NCBI GenBank assembly: GCA_025360865.1
Contig: JANYBG010000026.1
Coordinates: 1-50,570 of the forward strand
Source: Pseudomonadota bacterium
GTDB taxonomy: Bacteria; Pseudomonadota; Gammaproteobacteria; Steroidobacterales; Steroidobacteraceae
Length of the DNA stretch: 50,570 nt
Reading direction: 5' to 3'
Shown here piece after piece: positions 7,239 to 15,683 of this stretch. Under the pieces are notes generated by a model. It did not search any database, had not been told where the DNA came from, and was given only the letters and a program-made list of their open reading frames with translations. The first letter of the stretch is position 1. Every line of letters begins with the position of its first letter. A program made the translations under genes and the position numbers.

Positions 7239-8589
7239 GATCGTAGGCGTCGGCGCCGGTGATCCGCACCCGCGCCCAGTCTCCCTCGCGTAGCTTCCCC
7301 CCACCCTCGATCCGCACCACGCCGTCGATCTGCGGGGCATCCGCCTCGCTGCGCGCGACGGCGATATCCCCGTCGACCGTATCCACAAGGACCCGCAGTT
7401 CCCGGCCGACGCGCGTGGCGAGCCTGCGGGCGCTGATCCGCGCGGCACGCTCCATGAAACGGGCGTAGCGCTCCTCCTGGACTTCTGGCGCGACGTGATC
7501 GGGAAGCGCATTGGCGGTGGCGCCTTCGACGGGTGAGTATTTGAAGCAGCCCACGCGATCGAGCTGCGCCTCGTCCAGCCACTTCAGCAGCTCGGCGAAC
7601 TCAGCCTCGGTCTCCCCCGGGAAACCCACGATAAACGTGCTGCGCAGGGTGAGGTCCGGGCAGTCATCCCGCCAGGCCCTGATGCGCGCGAGGGTGTCGA
7701 CCGCATGCGCCGGGCGGCGCATGCGTTTGAGCACGCTGGCGCTGCCGTGCTGGAACGGTATGTCGAGGTAGGGCAGCACGCGGCGCTCGGCCATGAGCGG
7801 TATCACCTTGTCCACGTGCGGGTACGGGTAGACGTAGTGCATGCGCACCCACACGCCGAGTTCGCCCAGCGCGCGCGCGAGGTCGATGAAGCGCGTGGCG
7901 TACTCCTGGCCGCGCCAGCTGCCGCGCGCATAGCGCAGGTCCGCGCCGTAGGCGCTGGTGTCCTGCGAGATCACCAACAGCTCCTTCACGCCCGCGTTCA
8001 CCAGGCGCTCCGCCTCGCGCATCACCTCATCGATCGGGCGGCTCACCAGATCCCCGCGCATCGTCGGGATGATGCAGAAGCTGCAGCGGTTGTTGCAGCC
8101 TTCCGCGATCTTCAGGTACGCGTAATGCCGCGGTGTGAGCCGCACGCCCTGGGGCGGCAGCAGGTCGAGGAATGGATCGGTCCTGGGCGGCAGATGCTCG
8201 TGCACCGCGCTCACCACCTCCTCGTAGGCGTGGGGGCCGGTGACCTTCAGCACGCGTGGATGCCGCTCGAGGATGCGCTCGGGTCTGGCCCCGAGGCAGC
8301 CGGTGACGATCACCCGACCGTTCCGTTCCAGCGCCTCGCCGATGGCATCGAGTGACTCATCCACGGCCGAGTCGATGAAGCCGCAGGTGTTGACCACGAC
8401 CACGTCGGCGGCCTCGTAGGTCGGTGCGACCTCGTAGCCCTCCGCGCGCAGCTGCGTGAGGATGCGCTCCGAATCCACGAGCGCCTTGGGGCAGCCCAGG
8501 CTCACGAATCCAACCTTGGGCACCCGTGTACCGCGCGGGCTGGCCTTGAGCTTGGCCCTGGCCTTTGGCTGTCCGGAAATACGGGGCAT
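7213..8589 (-). CDS. rimO: Ribosomal protein S12 methylthiotransferase
   Basis: 458 aa radical-SAM enzyme that methylthiolates the conserved Asp of ribosomal protein S12. Domain order: UPF0004 N-terminal domain ([43 protein letters not shown], supplying the auxiliary-cluster cysteines); radical-SAM core with [13 protein letters not shown] (C-x3-C-x2-C) and RGDLVSRP; C-terminal TRAM domain ending in the Y-D-L motif. KYSPVEGA and the VGFPGET motif are typical of RimO rather than MiaB. The first ~22 residues are a basic extension of uncertain reality; a GTG just before PKVGFV is an alternative start. It appears monocistronic, convergent with the lipoprotein gene. Confidence 0.95.
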   Translation of the reverse strand: MPRISGQPKARAKLKASPRGTRVPKVGFVSLGCPKALVDSERILTQLRAEGYEVAPTYEAADVVVVNTCGFIDSAVDESLDAIGEALERNGRVIVTGCLGARPERILERHPRVLKVTGPHAYEEVVSAVHEHLPPRTDPFLDLLPPQGVRLTPRHYAYLKIAEGCNNRCSFCIIPTMRGDLVSRPIDEVMREAERLVNAGVKELLVISQDTSAYGADLRYARGSWRGQEYATRFIDLARALGELGVWVRMHYVYPYPHVDKVIPLMAERRVLPYLDIPFQHGSASVLKRMRRPAHAVDTLARIRAWRDDCPDLTLRSTFIVGFPGETEAEFAELLKWLDEAQLDRVGCFKYSPVEGATANALPDHVAPEVQEERYARFMERAARISARRLATRVGRELRVLVDTVDGDIAVARSEADAPQIDGVVRIEGGGKLREGDWARVRITGADAYDLTGHLAPK

Positions 8590-8668
8590 GGGCTTGCGGG
8601 GCGGGCCTGAAAAAGGGCCGCCATCCTAGCCGCGGCGGTCCCGCGACGCCACAGGGGCGCCCGGGGGG

Positions 8669-8839
8669 TTATTGCCCCGGGGCGGGGGCGGGGGCCGATT
8701 GCACTGGCGGCGGGGACACCATGGGGCCAGAGTGCTGGTGGACGCGGTTCAGCGCGTAGAAGGCCCCGAGCACCACCAGCGGCATGACCAGCCACGGCCA
8801 GATGGCCGGGCGCCGCTCGCGCGTGCCACTAGCGGCCAT
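8669..8839 (-). CDS. Small single-helix membrane protein
   Basis: 56 aa starting MAASGTRERRPAIWPW, overlapping the 3' end of the PEBP gene by 11 bases. One hydrophobic helix (PWLVMPLVVLGAFYALN) is followed by a Pro-rich tail (SPPPVQSAPAPAPGQ). A single-pass protein with a short exported tail is likely. No family recognised. The overlap with the upstream gene suggests translational coupling. Confidence 0.5.
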   Translation of the reverse strand: MAASGTRERRPAIWPWLVMPLVVLGAFYALNRVHQHSGPMVSPPPVQSAPAPAPGQ

Positions 8840-9416
8840 AAAGACCCATGAGCTCCGCGGTCCCCAGTGACTGGGCGCGCACGTTGAAGCCGATGAAGGC
8901 CGCGGTGGCATCCTTGGGCAGGTCGAGCTTGGGCACCTTCAGCGCGTATAGCCGCAGGTAATAGTGGTGGGGCTTGCCCGGTGGGGGGCACGGGCCCCCA
9001 TAGCCAGTCGTGCCGAAGTCCGTGCGTCCCATGACCGCCCCACCCGGCAGGAGCATGCCCTTGGTGTTACCGGCATCGGCGGGCAGCGATGTCGTGGCGG
9101 CGGGAATGTTGTAGACCACCCAATGCCACCACCCGCTGCCGGTCGGCGCATCCGGGTCAAACATCATGAGCGCGAAGCTCTGCGTGTCCTTGGGCGCATT
9201 GGTCCAGGAAAGCTCCGGGGAGAGGTTGGCGCCCTTGCACCCGAAGTCGTTGAAGACCTGCGCGTCGGCGATCTTGCCGCCCGCCTTGATCTGAGGGCTT
9301 GCGAGCGTGAACTTGCCCGCCGCCACCGAGCCGGCCGGCCCCGCCGGGTCGGCAGCCGCCACCCCGAGAACGGCCGCCGCGAGCGCTGTGCCCGCCATCC
9401 ATACCGCGCACCTCAT
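8829..9416 (-). CDS. YbhB/YbcL-family PEBP protein, exported
   Basis: 195 aa. A signal peptide (MRCAVWMAGTALAAAVLGVAAA) is followed by a phosphatidylethanolamine-binding-protein fold: CKGANLSPELSWTNAP, the ligand-site motif FALMMFDPDAPTGSGWWHWV, YGGPCPPPGKPHHYYLRLYAL, and a C-terminal helix with AELMGLYGR. Bacterial YbhB proteins are periplasmic or cytoplasmic with no settled biochemical role; the name 'Raf kinase inhibitor-like' reflects homology only. The small membrane protein gene overlaps its end. Confidence 0.92.
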   Translation of the reverse strand: MRCAVWMAGTALAAAVLGVAAADPAGPAGSVAAGKFTLASPQIKAGGKIADAQVFNDFGCKGANLSPELSWTNAPKDTQSFALMMFDPDAPTGSGWWHWVVYNIPAATTSLPADAGNTKGMLLPGGAVMGRTDFGTTGYGGPCPPPGKPHHYYLRLYALKVPKLDLPKDATAAFIGFNVRAQSLGTAELMGLYGR

Positions 9417-9812
9417 GGATAATCACCTGTTCCTTCCCGACACCTGCCGATGGCGCAGTGTGCCGTCCCGCCCGCGCCCGCGCAATTGGCCGCGCCGGTT
9501 GCGGTGCGGCAGCCGGCGCGACCCTTGCGCGCGTCGCGGCGACCCAGTGACCGGGCGCCGTCCCTTCTCGTGCCGGGCATGCGCTTCCCAGCGGTACCCG
9601 GCCGCAGGGCTTCCCAGCGATCAGCTGGCTTCGTAGGACCATGCGCCGCCGATCGTTCACTCCGGTTGCCTCGCGATCCCTCGTGAGGACATATTCAAGA
9701 GCGCGCCACCGGTTCTCTGGCGCTCAACCGCGAGGCTCGAGCACATGAGTGTGATGAACTGGATGGCCGCCGCCGCGTCGGGGCGCGTCACATCTGGCTG
9801 TAGGTTAGTGGC
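9417..9812. other. Intergenic stretch without a supported gene
   Basis: About 400 bases between the divergent PEBP and methyltransferase genes. Open frames cross it on both strands but none shows a ribosome-binding site, conserved motif or hydrophobic pattern. Promoters for both genes presumably lie here, but I see no convincing -35/-10 pair. Confidence 0.5.
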
Positions 9813-10391
9813 GTGAAGTTCGATCGCGACTACTACCGCCGCTTCTACTACGACCCGACGACCGCGGTCGCCAACCGCGGCGAGATGGCCGCGCGCGCGC
9901 GCCTGATCGCGGCCATGACCGAGCACGCCGGCGTGCCGGTGCGGCGTATTCTCGAGGCCGGCTGCGGCACCGGCCTGCTGCGTTCCACTCTCAAGCGGCT
10001 GCTGCCGCGCGCGCGCTACACCGGGCTTGAGACCAGCGAGTACCTGTGCGATCGCTATGGCTGGGCCCACGGGCGCATCGAGCGATACACCGCGCGGGCG
10101 CCCTTTGATCTTGTGATCTGCTACGACGTGCTGCAGTACCTGGACGACAGGGCGGCGGTCCGCGCACTCGCCAATTTCGGCCGCCTGTGTCGCGGAGTGC
10201 TCTACTTCAGCGCCCTCACCAGCCACGACCTGAAGCACAACGCCGACCCCGAGCGCACCGACACCCACGTGCATCTGCGCAGCGCGCAGTGGTACCGCAA
10301 GCGCCTGCGGCGTCAGTTCCGCGAGGCGGGGCTGGGCTTCTGGCTGCGCCGCGGCGCGCCGATCACGCTCTGGGAGCTGGAGTCGGAGTGA
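9813..10391 (+). CDS. Class I SAM-dependent methyltransferase
   Basis: 192 aa from GTG 9813. The SAM-binding motif I is ILEAGCGTGLL (~46-55), motif post-I is the acidic YTGLETSEYL (~70), and motif II is FDLVICYDVLQYL (~99-111), a typical class I Rossmann methyltransferase. The N-terminus (KFDRDYYRRFYYDP) and C-terminus are compact, with no extra domain. Substrate unknown; small-molecule or lipid methylation is possible. Its 3' end overlaps that of the convergent permease by 29 bases. Confidence 0.85.
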   Translation: MKFDRDYYRRFYYDPTTAVANRGEMAARARLIAAMTEHAGVPVRRILEAGCGTGLLRSTLKRLLPRARYTGLETSEYLCDRYGWAHGRIERYTARAPFDLVICYDVLQYLDDRAAVRALANFGRLCRGVLYFSALTSHDLKHNADPERTDTHVHLRSAQWYRKRLRRQFREAGLGFWLRRGAPITLWELESE

Positions 10392-11793
10392 GCGGGACGC
10401 CCGGCCCCCGGCGGCGGAAGAACGGGTACAGCGGCAGCCCGAGCAGGATCAGCACGATCGTGGCGATCGATTCCCTAGGCGTGGTGATGAGCGCGCTCAC
10501 GACGATCCAGACCATGATCACGATCAGGGTCAGCGGCACCCAGGGATAGGCGGGCAGCCGGAACGGGCGCGCGAGGTCAGGGCGTTTGCGGCGCAGCGCG
10601 ATGATCGCGCACGTCACCGGGATCCAGAAGATCGCGTAACTCATCACGGCCATGTTGGTGAGCTGGTCGAAGGTGCCCGAGGCCGCCAGCACCGCCGCCC
10701 AGATGCACAGCAGCACCAGGGAGGTGACCGGCACGCGCGTGCGCGGGCTCAGGCGCCCGAAGGCGGAGAAGAACAGGCCATCGCGCGCGGAGGCGAACGA
10801 GACGCGCGCACGCGTGAGGATGGTGCCGTTGAGCGAGCCGACGGTGGAGATCAGGAATATCAGCGAGGCGACCGGCGCGGCGCGCGTGCCGAGGAAGGTC
10901 TGCACGGCGCGCGCGGCCACCGAGGGCGCGTCGGGGTAGGCGGTGGAGTTGGAAGTCGCGACCTGCCAGAAAGGCAGCGCGTACAGGTAGGCGCTGTTCA
11001 CCAGCAGGTAGATCACCAGCACCAGCAGCGTGCCGCCGATGATCGCGCGCGGCAGGTTGCGCTGCGGCTCACGCACCTCGCTCGCGGCCATCGGCAGGTA
11101 CTGCCAGCCGCTGTACGCCCACAGCGCCGCGAACAGCGCCGCGCCAAAGCCGGCGAAGCCCCCGGTCGCTGTGTGCGCGGGAGCCGTGAGATTGCCGGTA
11201 TCAGGCGTTCCGGAGAACAGGAACACCCCGCCAACCACGCCGAGGATCGCGATGACCTTGGCGACCGTGAGGATCGTCTGCACCCGCCCGCCCAGCATGA
11301 CGCCGGCGCAGTTGATCGCGGCGAAGATGGCGATGACGCCCATCGCGATCAGCTGGCGCGTGCCGAACTGCCAGGTGAACGCGCTGCCAAAGAAGGTGAA
11401 GGTATGCGAGAACCACTGGTGGTCAAAGGCGTGGATGTCGGACACGAAGATCGCCACCGCGGCGCCGTAGGCGGCGATGCTGGCGCCGCCGAGCAGGAAA
11501 CTGTTGCAGGCGTAGAGAAAGCCCGGCACCTCGCCGAAGGCGGCGCGCAGGTAGACGTACTCCCCGCCCGCGTCCGGCAGCATCGCGCCAAGTTCGGAGA
11601 AGCACAGCGCGCCCAGCAGCGCCACAATGCCGGCGACCACCCAGGCGCCCAGCACCAGGGCAGGTGTGCCGACCGCCTGCGCCATGGCGGCGGACTTGAG
11701 GAACACGCCCGTGCCGATGGTGATGCCCACCACCAGCGAAGTGGCGTGGGTGAGGGTGAGGTCGCGTCGGGGTTCGAGCAGGATGGTTTTCAC
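10363..11793 (-). CDS. APC-superfamily amino acid permease
   Basis: 476 aa from GTG 11793, which gives the normal family N-terminus (LTHATSLVVGITIGTGVFLKSA). About 12 transmembrane helices are evident. The GITIGTGVF motif in TM1 and the GGEYVYLRAAFG stretch in TM3 are characteristic of APC/LAT-type amino acid permeases. TM6 has FAALWAYSGWQYLP. Substrate not determinable. Longer upstream in-frame ATG codons would add Arg-rich sequence without similarity and would cover the divergent small ORF. Confidence 0.9.
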   Translation of the reverse strand: MKTILLEPRRDLTLTHATSLVVGITIGTGVFLKSAAMAQAVGTPALVLGAWVVAGIVALLGALCFSELGAMLPDAGGEYVYLRAAFGEVPGFLYACNSFLLGGASIAAYGAAVAIFVSDIHAFDHQWFSHTFTFFGSAFTWQFGTRQLIAMGVIAIFAAINCAGVMLGGRVQTILTVAKVIAILGVVGGVFLFSGTPDTGNLTAPAHTATGGFAGFGAALFAALWAYSGWQYLPMAASEVREPQRNLPRAIIGGTLLVLVIYLLVNSAYLYALPFWQVATSNSTAYPDAPSVAARAVQTFLGTRAAPVASLIFLISTVGSLNGTILTRARVSFASARDGLFFSAFGRLSPRTRVPVTSLVLLCIWAAVLAASGTFDQLTNMAVMSYAIFWIPVTCAIIALRRKRPDLARPFRLPAYPWVPLTLIVIMVWIVVSALITTPRESIATIVLILLGLPLYPFFRRRGPGVPLTPTPAPRA

Positions 11794-11804
11794 GCGCGCT
11801 ATCG

Positions 11805-11835
11805 TACAATCCCCCGGCGGTCTGCAAGGAGCTAA
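11805..11835 (+). promoter_or_regulatory. -10-like TACAAT and strong ribosome-binding site of the 32-aa ORF
   Basis: TACAAT (11805-11810) is a good -10 hexamer, but no good -35 sits 16-18 bases upstream. AAGGAG (11826-11831) precedes the ATG at 11840. The 46-bp gap also serves the divergent permease. Confidence 0.35.
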
Positions 11836-11839
11836 AACA

Positions 11840-11938
11840 ATGACAGCCCACGAATACCCGGCGCCGGAGCGCGGCGCGTCGCCGTCGGCCAATCTGGTCA
11901 CGGACCGGACCCGCCTCGATGCGGCGCGACATGTCTGA
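11840..11938 (+). CDS. 32-aa ORF, possible leader peptide
   Basis: MTAHEYPAPERGASPSANL... ends at TGA 11936-11938. AAGGAG eight bases before the ATG is one of the clearest ribosome-binding sites in the window. The stop overlaps the ATG at 11931 of the next gene by 8 bases (ATGTCTGA), an arrangement that allows translational coupling. The peptide is hydrophilic, with no signal or membrane helix. It may be a real small protein, a leader peptide, or the true N-terminus of the next gene if a frameshift error lies between them. Confidence 0.5.
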   Translation: MTAHEYPAPERGASPSANLVTDRTRLDAARHV

Positions 11939-12329
11939 GCCACTCGCGCGCTTCGCCGGCTCCGTCACGTGCGAGCGCGCGCCCGGCGCGCTGCGACTGG
12001 TACTGCGCGGGACCGGCGCGACGCAACCGCCGCGGCCACTGACGGTCGGATTCGCGGCGGCGGCCCCAGAGGGCTTGCCAGGAACATTGCGCGACGCGGT
12101 GATCGAGGCGGGCGCGCCAGGGCACTTCCGCATCAGTAGCGCCGCGGGAGAGTGGACGCTCGCGGCGCCTGCCGCGCACGTGCACGTCGATGCCGCCCAG
12201 GCCTTCTACCGCGCGATTCCACCACGACCGGTGCCGCTGACCAAGCGGATTTTCTGGAAGCTCGTGCTCATCCTGGCCGGCAATCGCGCCGGAATCGCGC
12301 TGCTGCGCTCACTGCGGGGACGTTCCTGA
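11931..12329 (+). CDS. Hypothetical protein coupled to a YdcZ-type membrane protein
   Basis: 132 aa from ATG 11931 (an in-frame ATG at 11919 is also possible). No family recognised. The N-terminal two thirds are Ala/Gly/Pro/Arg-rich with beta-strand-like alternation (ERAPGALRLVLRG, GEWTLAAPAAHVHVDA). The C-terminus is PRPVPLTKRIFWKLVLILAGN, an amphipathic to hydrophobic segment that could be a membrane anchor. Its TGA overlaps the ATG of the next gene by one base, so the two are very probably co-translated. Confidence 0.65.
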   Translation: MSEPLARFAGSVTCERAPGALRLVLRGTGATQPPRPLTVGFAAAAPEGLPGTLRDAVIEAGAPGHFRISSAAGEWTLAAPAAHVHVDAAQAFYRAIPPRPVPLTKRIFWKLVLILAGNRAGIALLRSLRGRS

Positions 12330-12772
12330 TGCAACAGAGCCTGTTGTACCTCCTCGCCCTCGGCGTGGGTGTCGGGCTGGTCTTGCAGGTGGGCATGAAT
12401 GTCACGCTGCGTGGGGCACTGGCGAGCCCCATGGTGGCAGCGCTCATCAGCTTCGTCGTGGGCTCGCTGGCGCTGCTGCTGTACATCCTCGTGACCTCCG
12501 CGCCGTGGCCGGCGCGCGCGCAGCTGGGCGCGGTACCGATGTGGGCCTGGTTCGGTGGCGTGCTCGGGGCCTTCTACGTCGCCTCCAGCATCATCGTGGG
12601 TCCGCGCCTGGGGGCCGCGGCGCTGCTGGCGCTGATCGTGCTCGGGCAGCTGGTGGCATCCCTGGTGCTCGATCATTTCGGCTGGCTTGGCTTCGCCCAG
12701 CATCCGATCAATCTCGCGCGCGTGATCGGGGCGGCTTTCCTCTTCTGCGGGGTGCTGCTGATCGTGCGCTAG
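12329..12772 (+). CDS. DMT-family membrane protein (YdcZ/DUF606 type)
   Basis: 147 aa, about five hydrophobic helices. The pattern QVGMNVTLRGALASPMVAAL, SFVVGSLALLLYIL, GGVLGAFYVASSIIVGPRLG and the final RVIGAAFLFCGVLLIVR match the YdcZ half-size branch of the drug/metabolite transporter superfamily. Such proteins are thought to work as dimers; substrate unknown. ATG overlaps the preceding stop codon. Confidence 0.88.
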   Translation: MQQSLLYLLALGVGVGLVLQVGMNVTLRGALASPMVAALISFVVGSLALLLYILVTSAPWPARAQLGAVPMWAWFGGVLGAFYVASSIIVGPRLGAAALLALIVLGQLVASLVLDHFGWLGFAQHPINLARVIGAAFLFCGVLLIVR

Positions 12773-12799
12773 CATCCGCGCGGGTAAGCCGCCGACACC

Positions 12800-13939
12800 T
12801 CAGGGACTGGGCGAGAGGATTTGTCCTTCGGGCAACCGCTGGCGCTGCGCGCCAACCAGGGATGCGTAGGTGGCCATCTGCGTGTGGAAGGCGCGTTGCC
12901 AGGTGAACTGCCTGACCACGCGGTCGCGCGCCGCGGCCCCGATGGCCGCGAGGTCGCGGTCATAGAGCGCGGCGATAGCGGCGGCCATGCTCTGCGAATC
13001 GTACGGTTCGGCCAGCGCCCCGACGCTCTCGTCGATCAACTCCGGGAAGGCGCCGGCGCGCGCCGCGACCACCGGCAGGCCGCAGGCCATGGCCTCCAGT
13101 ATCACCAGACCGAAGGTCTCCTTGGTTCCGGCGTGCACGAGCGCATCGGCCGAGGCGAGCCACTGCGCCAGCTCCACGCTGTCCCGCCGGTAGGGAATCA
13201 TGGTCACGTTGGCCGCGGGACGGGCCTCGCGGTCGCCGCCGACGAGCAGCAGGTGGTACGGCGAGCCCAGGCGCGCGAACGCCTGCAGCAGCACCGGCAC
13301 GTTCTTCTCCCCGGAGAAGCGCCCGGCGTAGATGAGGAGGCGCGCATTCCCGGGCAGCCCCAGGCGCGCGCGCAGGTCGGCGTTGCGCCGCGCGGGGTTG
13401 AAAATCTGCGCATCCACGCCCAGCGGCTGGTGCACGGCGTGCCGCACGCCAAGATCGTTCAGGTACGCGCACATCAGCCGGCTGGGCGCGAACACCACGT
13501 CGAAGCGCTGGTATACCCAGCGGATGTAGCGCCGCAGCGCCGGCGTCGTCAGCGAGCCGCCGACGCGCTTGCTGATGATCTGCGGCAGATTCGAATGGTA
13601 GAAGGCGGTGAGTGCGATGCCGCGCCGGCGCGCCACGCGTGCCGCGCACCAGGCCGGGTGGAAGGCGTCCCCGGCCTCAATGAGGGTGGGCTCGAGTTCA
13701 TCCAGCAGGCGCACCCAACGGCGCGGGTTCAGCGGCAGGCGGTAGTTGAAGGTCCCGGGTACCGGGTAACCCTGGATCGTGGAGACAGCGCCGCGTTCCA
13801 TGCGCGCCTCGCGCCCGGGCACCAGGATCGTGTGTTCCCAGGAGGTATGCGCCTTGAGCCAGGCGTGCTTCGCGGTCAGGTAGCGCTTAACCCCACCGCT
13901 GGTGGGGGAATAGAACACGGTCGTATCGACAAGATGCAT
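12800..13939 (-). CDS. GT4-family glycosyltransferase
   Basis: 379 aa from ATG 13939 (MHLVDTTVFYSPTSGGVKRY). GT-B fold: the N-terminal domain has the SGGVKRYL phosphate loop, and the C-terminal nucleotide-sugar domain has ARLLIYAGRFSGEKNVPVLLQAF, DALVHAGTKETFGLVILEAMA and GLPVVAARAGAFPELID, with the E-x7-E pair (ETFGLVILE). The family makes mannosyl or glucosyl linkages in lipids or polysaccharides; donor and acceptor cannot be assigned. No other polysaccharide genes adjoin it. A 20-residue upstream extension is possible but lacks similarity. Confidence 0.9.
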   Translation of the reverse strand: MHLVDTTVFYSPTSGGVKRYLTAKHAWLKAHTSWEHTILVPGREARMERGAVSTIQGYPVPGTFNYRLPLNPRRWVRLLDELEPTLIEAGDAFHPAWCAARVARRRGIALTAFYHSNLPQIISKRVGGSLTTPALRRYIRWVYQRFDVVFAPSRLMCAYLNDLGVRHAVHQPLGVDAQIFNPARRNADLRARLGLPGNARLLIYAGRFSGEKNVPVLLQAFARLGSPYHLLLVGGDREARPAANVTMIPYRRDSVELAQWLASADALVHAGTKETFGLVILEAMACGLPVVAARAGAFPELIDESVGALAEPYDSQSMAAAIAALYDRDLAAIGAAARDRVVRQFTWQRAFHTQMATYASLVGAQRQRLPEGQILSPSP

Positions 13940-14059
13940 GGATTCTTGCTTTCCGCTCGCGACCCCACGACCCACCAACTCGGGCCGGAAGCATTGCACC
14001 TTTATGGCGCAGGAGTGTCAAGCGCGGCCGCATGCCACGCGTGCGCCAAGCCGGGCGCG

Positions 14060-15544
14060 CTAGACGGGCTTGATGTTGGCGTTCATGCGAAACAAATTGT
14101 CAGGGTCGTAACGCTTCTTGATCGCCGTCAGCCGCGTGACATTGTCTCCATACGCGGAGTGCGCGCGATTCTCGGTCGCATCACTGGTCATGATGTTCAC
14201 GTAGTGGCCCTGCGAGAAGGGCTCTATCACTTTCCACGCCCCTTTCACCCACTCCGTGTTGCGCTCGGCGCCGTCCCCGGGCAACTTCCAGTAGCCGAGC
14301 GCGAGCAGGTTGAAGGTCGCCCCGCGGTTCCAGTAGGCCGTCGCCGTGGGGGCCACCCGTTTGATCGCTCCGCCCAGACTCTCGAAGCCTAGGTCGAACG
14401 TGTCCAAAGTTGTGTGCTCGAGGTAGTCGACCACGGCGTCGATCAGCGCCGGGGTGATCGATGGCACCAGGCCGCCCTTGATGTAGGCGCCCGCATCGCT
14501 CAGCCCGGGCATGTTGGCGCTGCCCTGCAGCGTGAGGTAGCTGGCGGGTCCTAGCTTGTCCTCGGTCGGCTTGCCCAGTTTGCGCAGCGGCGCGACGACG
14601 CGTTCGGCATCGGCGAGCGGTCCGCAGTAGCACACGGTTAGCGCGATCTCGCGCCCCCCTTTGCGGGCGGACTGCAGATCGACGTCCACGTCAAGTTCGT
14701 CGGGGGCGGTCGCCATGATCTGCGCGTAGCCACGCAGCAGCGCCCGCGCACCCTCGAACGGGAAGGTGATCGTGCCGCCGTAGATGACGGGGGCGAGTTC
14801 GTGCAGCTGGTACTCGAACGAGGTCACGACGCCGAAATTGCCGCCGCCGCCGCGCAGCGCCCAGAACAGGTCCGGGTTCTCGGTGGCGTTGGCACGGCGC
14901 CAGTTGCCGTCCGCTGTCACCAGCTCGAACCCCAAGACGTTGTCGCAGGTCAGCCCGAACTTGCGCGCCAGGCGACCGATGCCACCCCCCAGGGTAAGGC
15001 CCGCGACACCGGTGTCGGCGACTGTGCCGGCGGTGGTGGCGAGCCCGAACTCGGCCGCCTCCATGTCCAGCTGCCCGAGCAGCGTGCCGGAGGCGACCCG
15101 CGCGCGCCGGGCGACGGGATCGACGTCGACCATGCGCATGGGTGAGACATCGATGACCAGCCCGTTGTCGACAGAGGACTGGCCCGAGATGCTGTGGCCG
15201 CCACCGCGCACCGCTGTCAATAGCTTATGGGCGGTGGCGAAACTGACGGCACGCCTCACGTCCCCGGCCCCCGCGCAACGCACGATGAGCGCCGGGTGGC
15301 GGTCGAAGGTGGGGAACCACAGGCGGCGCGCGCTATCGTAGTTCGGGGATGTCGCGGTGATGAGTTCACCGCGCAGCCCGGCGCGCAGGTCCTGGATGTC
15401 GCTCGCGCTCAGGGTGAGCTGGCGCCCATCGATTCCAAGTATTGGCACGGAGCTCGCGGCATCCGCGCCAAAGACGCGACGGTACGGGAAAACGCTGGCG
15501 CCAAGCGTGGCGAGGCCAGTCGCGCAGAAATCTCTTCTTCTCAT
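14060..15544 (-). CDS. Tat-exported FAD-dependent oxidase (berberine-bridge type)
   Basis: 494 aa. The N-terminus MRRRDFCATGLATLGASVF has a twin-arginine pattern, so export as a folded flavoprotein is likely. PCMH-type FAD domain: PALIVRCAGAGDVRRAVSFA, then VRGGGHSISGQSSVDNGLVID (His is the usual 8-alpha flavin attachment site) and TVADTGVAGLTLGGGIGRLARKFGL followed by TCDN, whose Cys may be a second flavin link as in bicovalent members. A BBE domain ends the protein (ENRAHSAYGDNVTRLTAIKK, YDPDNLFRMNANIKP). Oligosaccharide or aromatic alcohol oxidation is typical of the family; substrate unknown. Confidence 0.92.
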   Translation of the reverse strand: MRRRDFCATGLATLGASVFPYRRVFGADAASSVPILGIDGRQLTLSASDIQDLRAGLRGELITATSPNYDSARRLWFPTFDRHPALIVRCAGAGDVRRAVSFATAHKLLTAVRGGGHSISGQSSVDNGLVIDVSPMRMVDVDPVARRARVASGTLLGQLDMEAAEFGLATTAGTVADTGVAGLTLGGGIGRLARKFGLTCDNVLGFELVTADGNWRRANATENPDLFWALRGGGGNFGVVTSFEYQLHELAPVIYGGTITFPFEGARALLRGYAQIMATAPDELDVDVDLQSARKGGREIALTVCYCGPLADAERVVAPLRKLGKPTEDKLGPASYLTLQGSANMPGLSDAGAYIKGGLVPSITPALIDAVVDYLEHTTLDTFDLGFESLGGAIKRVAPTATAYWNRGATFNLLALGYWKLPGDGAERNTEWVKGAWKVIEPFSQGHYVNIMTSDATENRAHSAYGDNVTRLTAIKKRYDPDNLFRMNANIKPV

Positions 15545-15683
15545 CGGTGTTTCCCCCCCGGCGGTTCAAGCGCCACGGCAGGTTGCGCCGCTCACGCGAG
15601 TCGCGTCAAGCTCACGCGCCTTGCACGCGCGGCCCCTGTGGCACACTAGCGCGGCTCGTCCCAGACTCTCAGGAGCTCAACGC

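Noticed and set aside
12821-14392. 523-codon plus-strand open frame
   Set aside because: Antisense to the GT4 glycosyltransferase and FAD oxidase; His/Arg/Gln-rich shadow composition.
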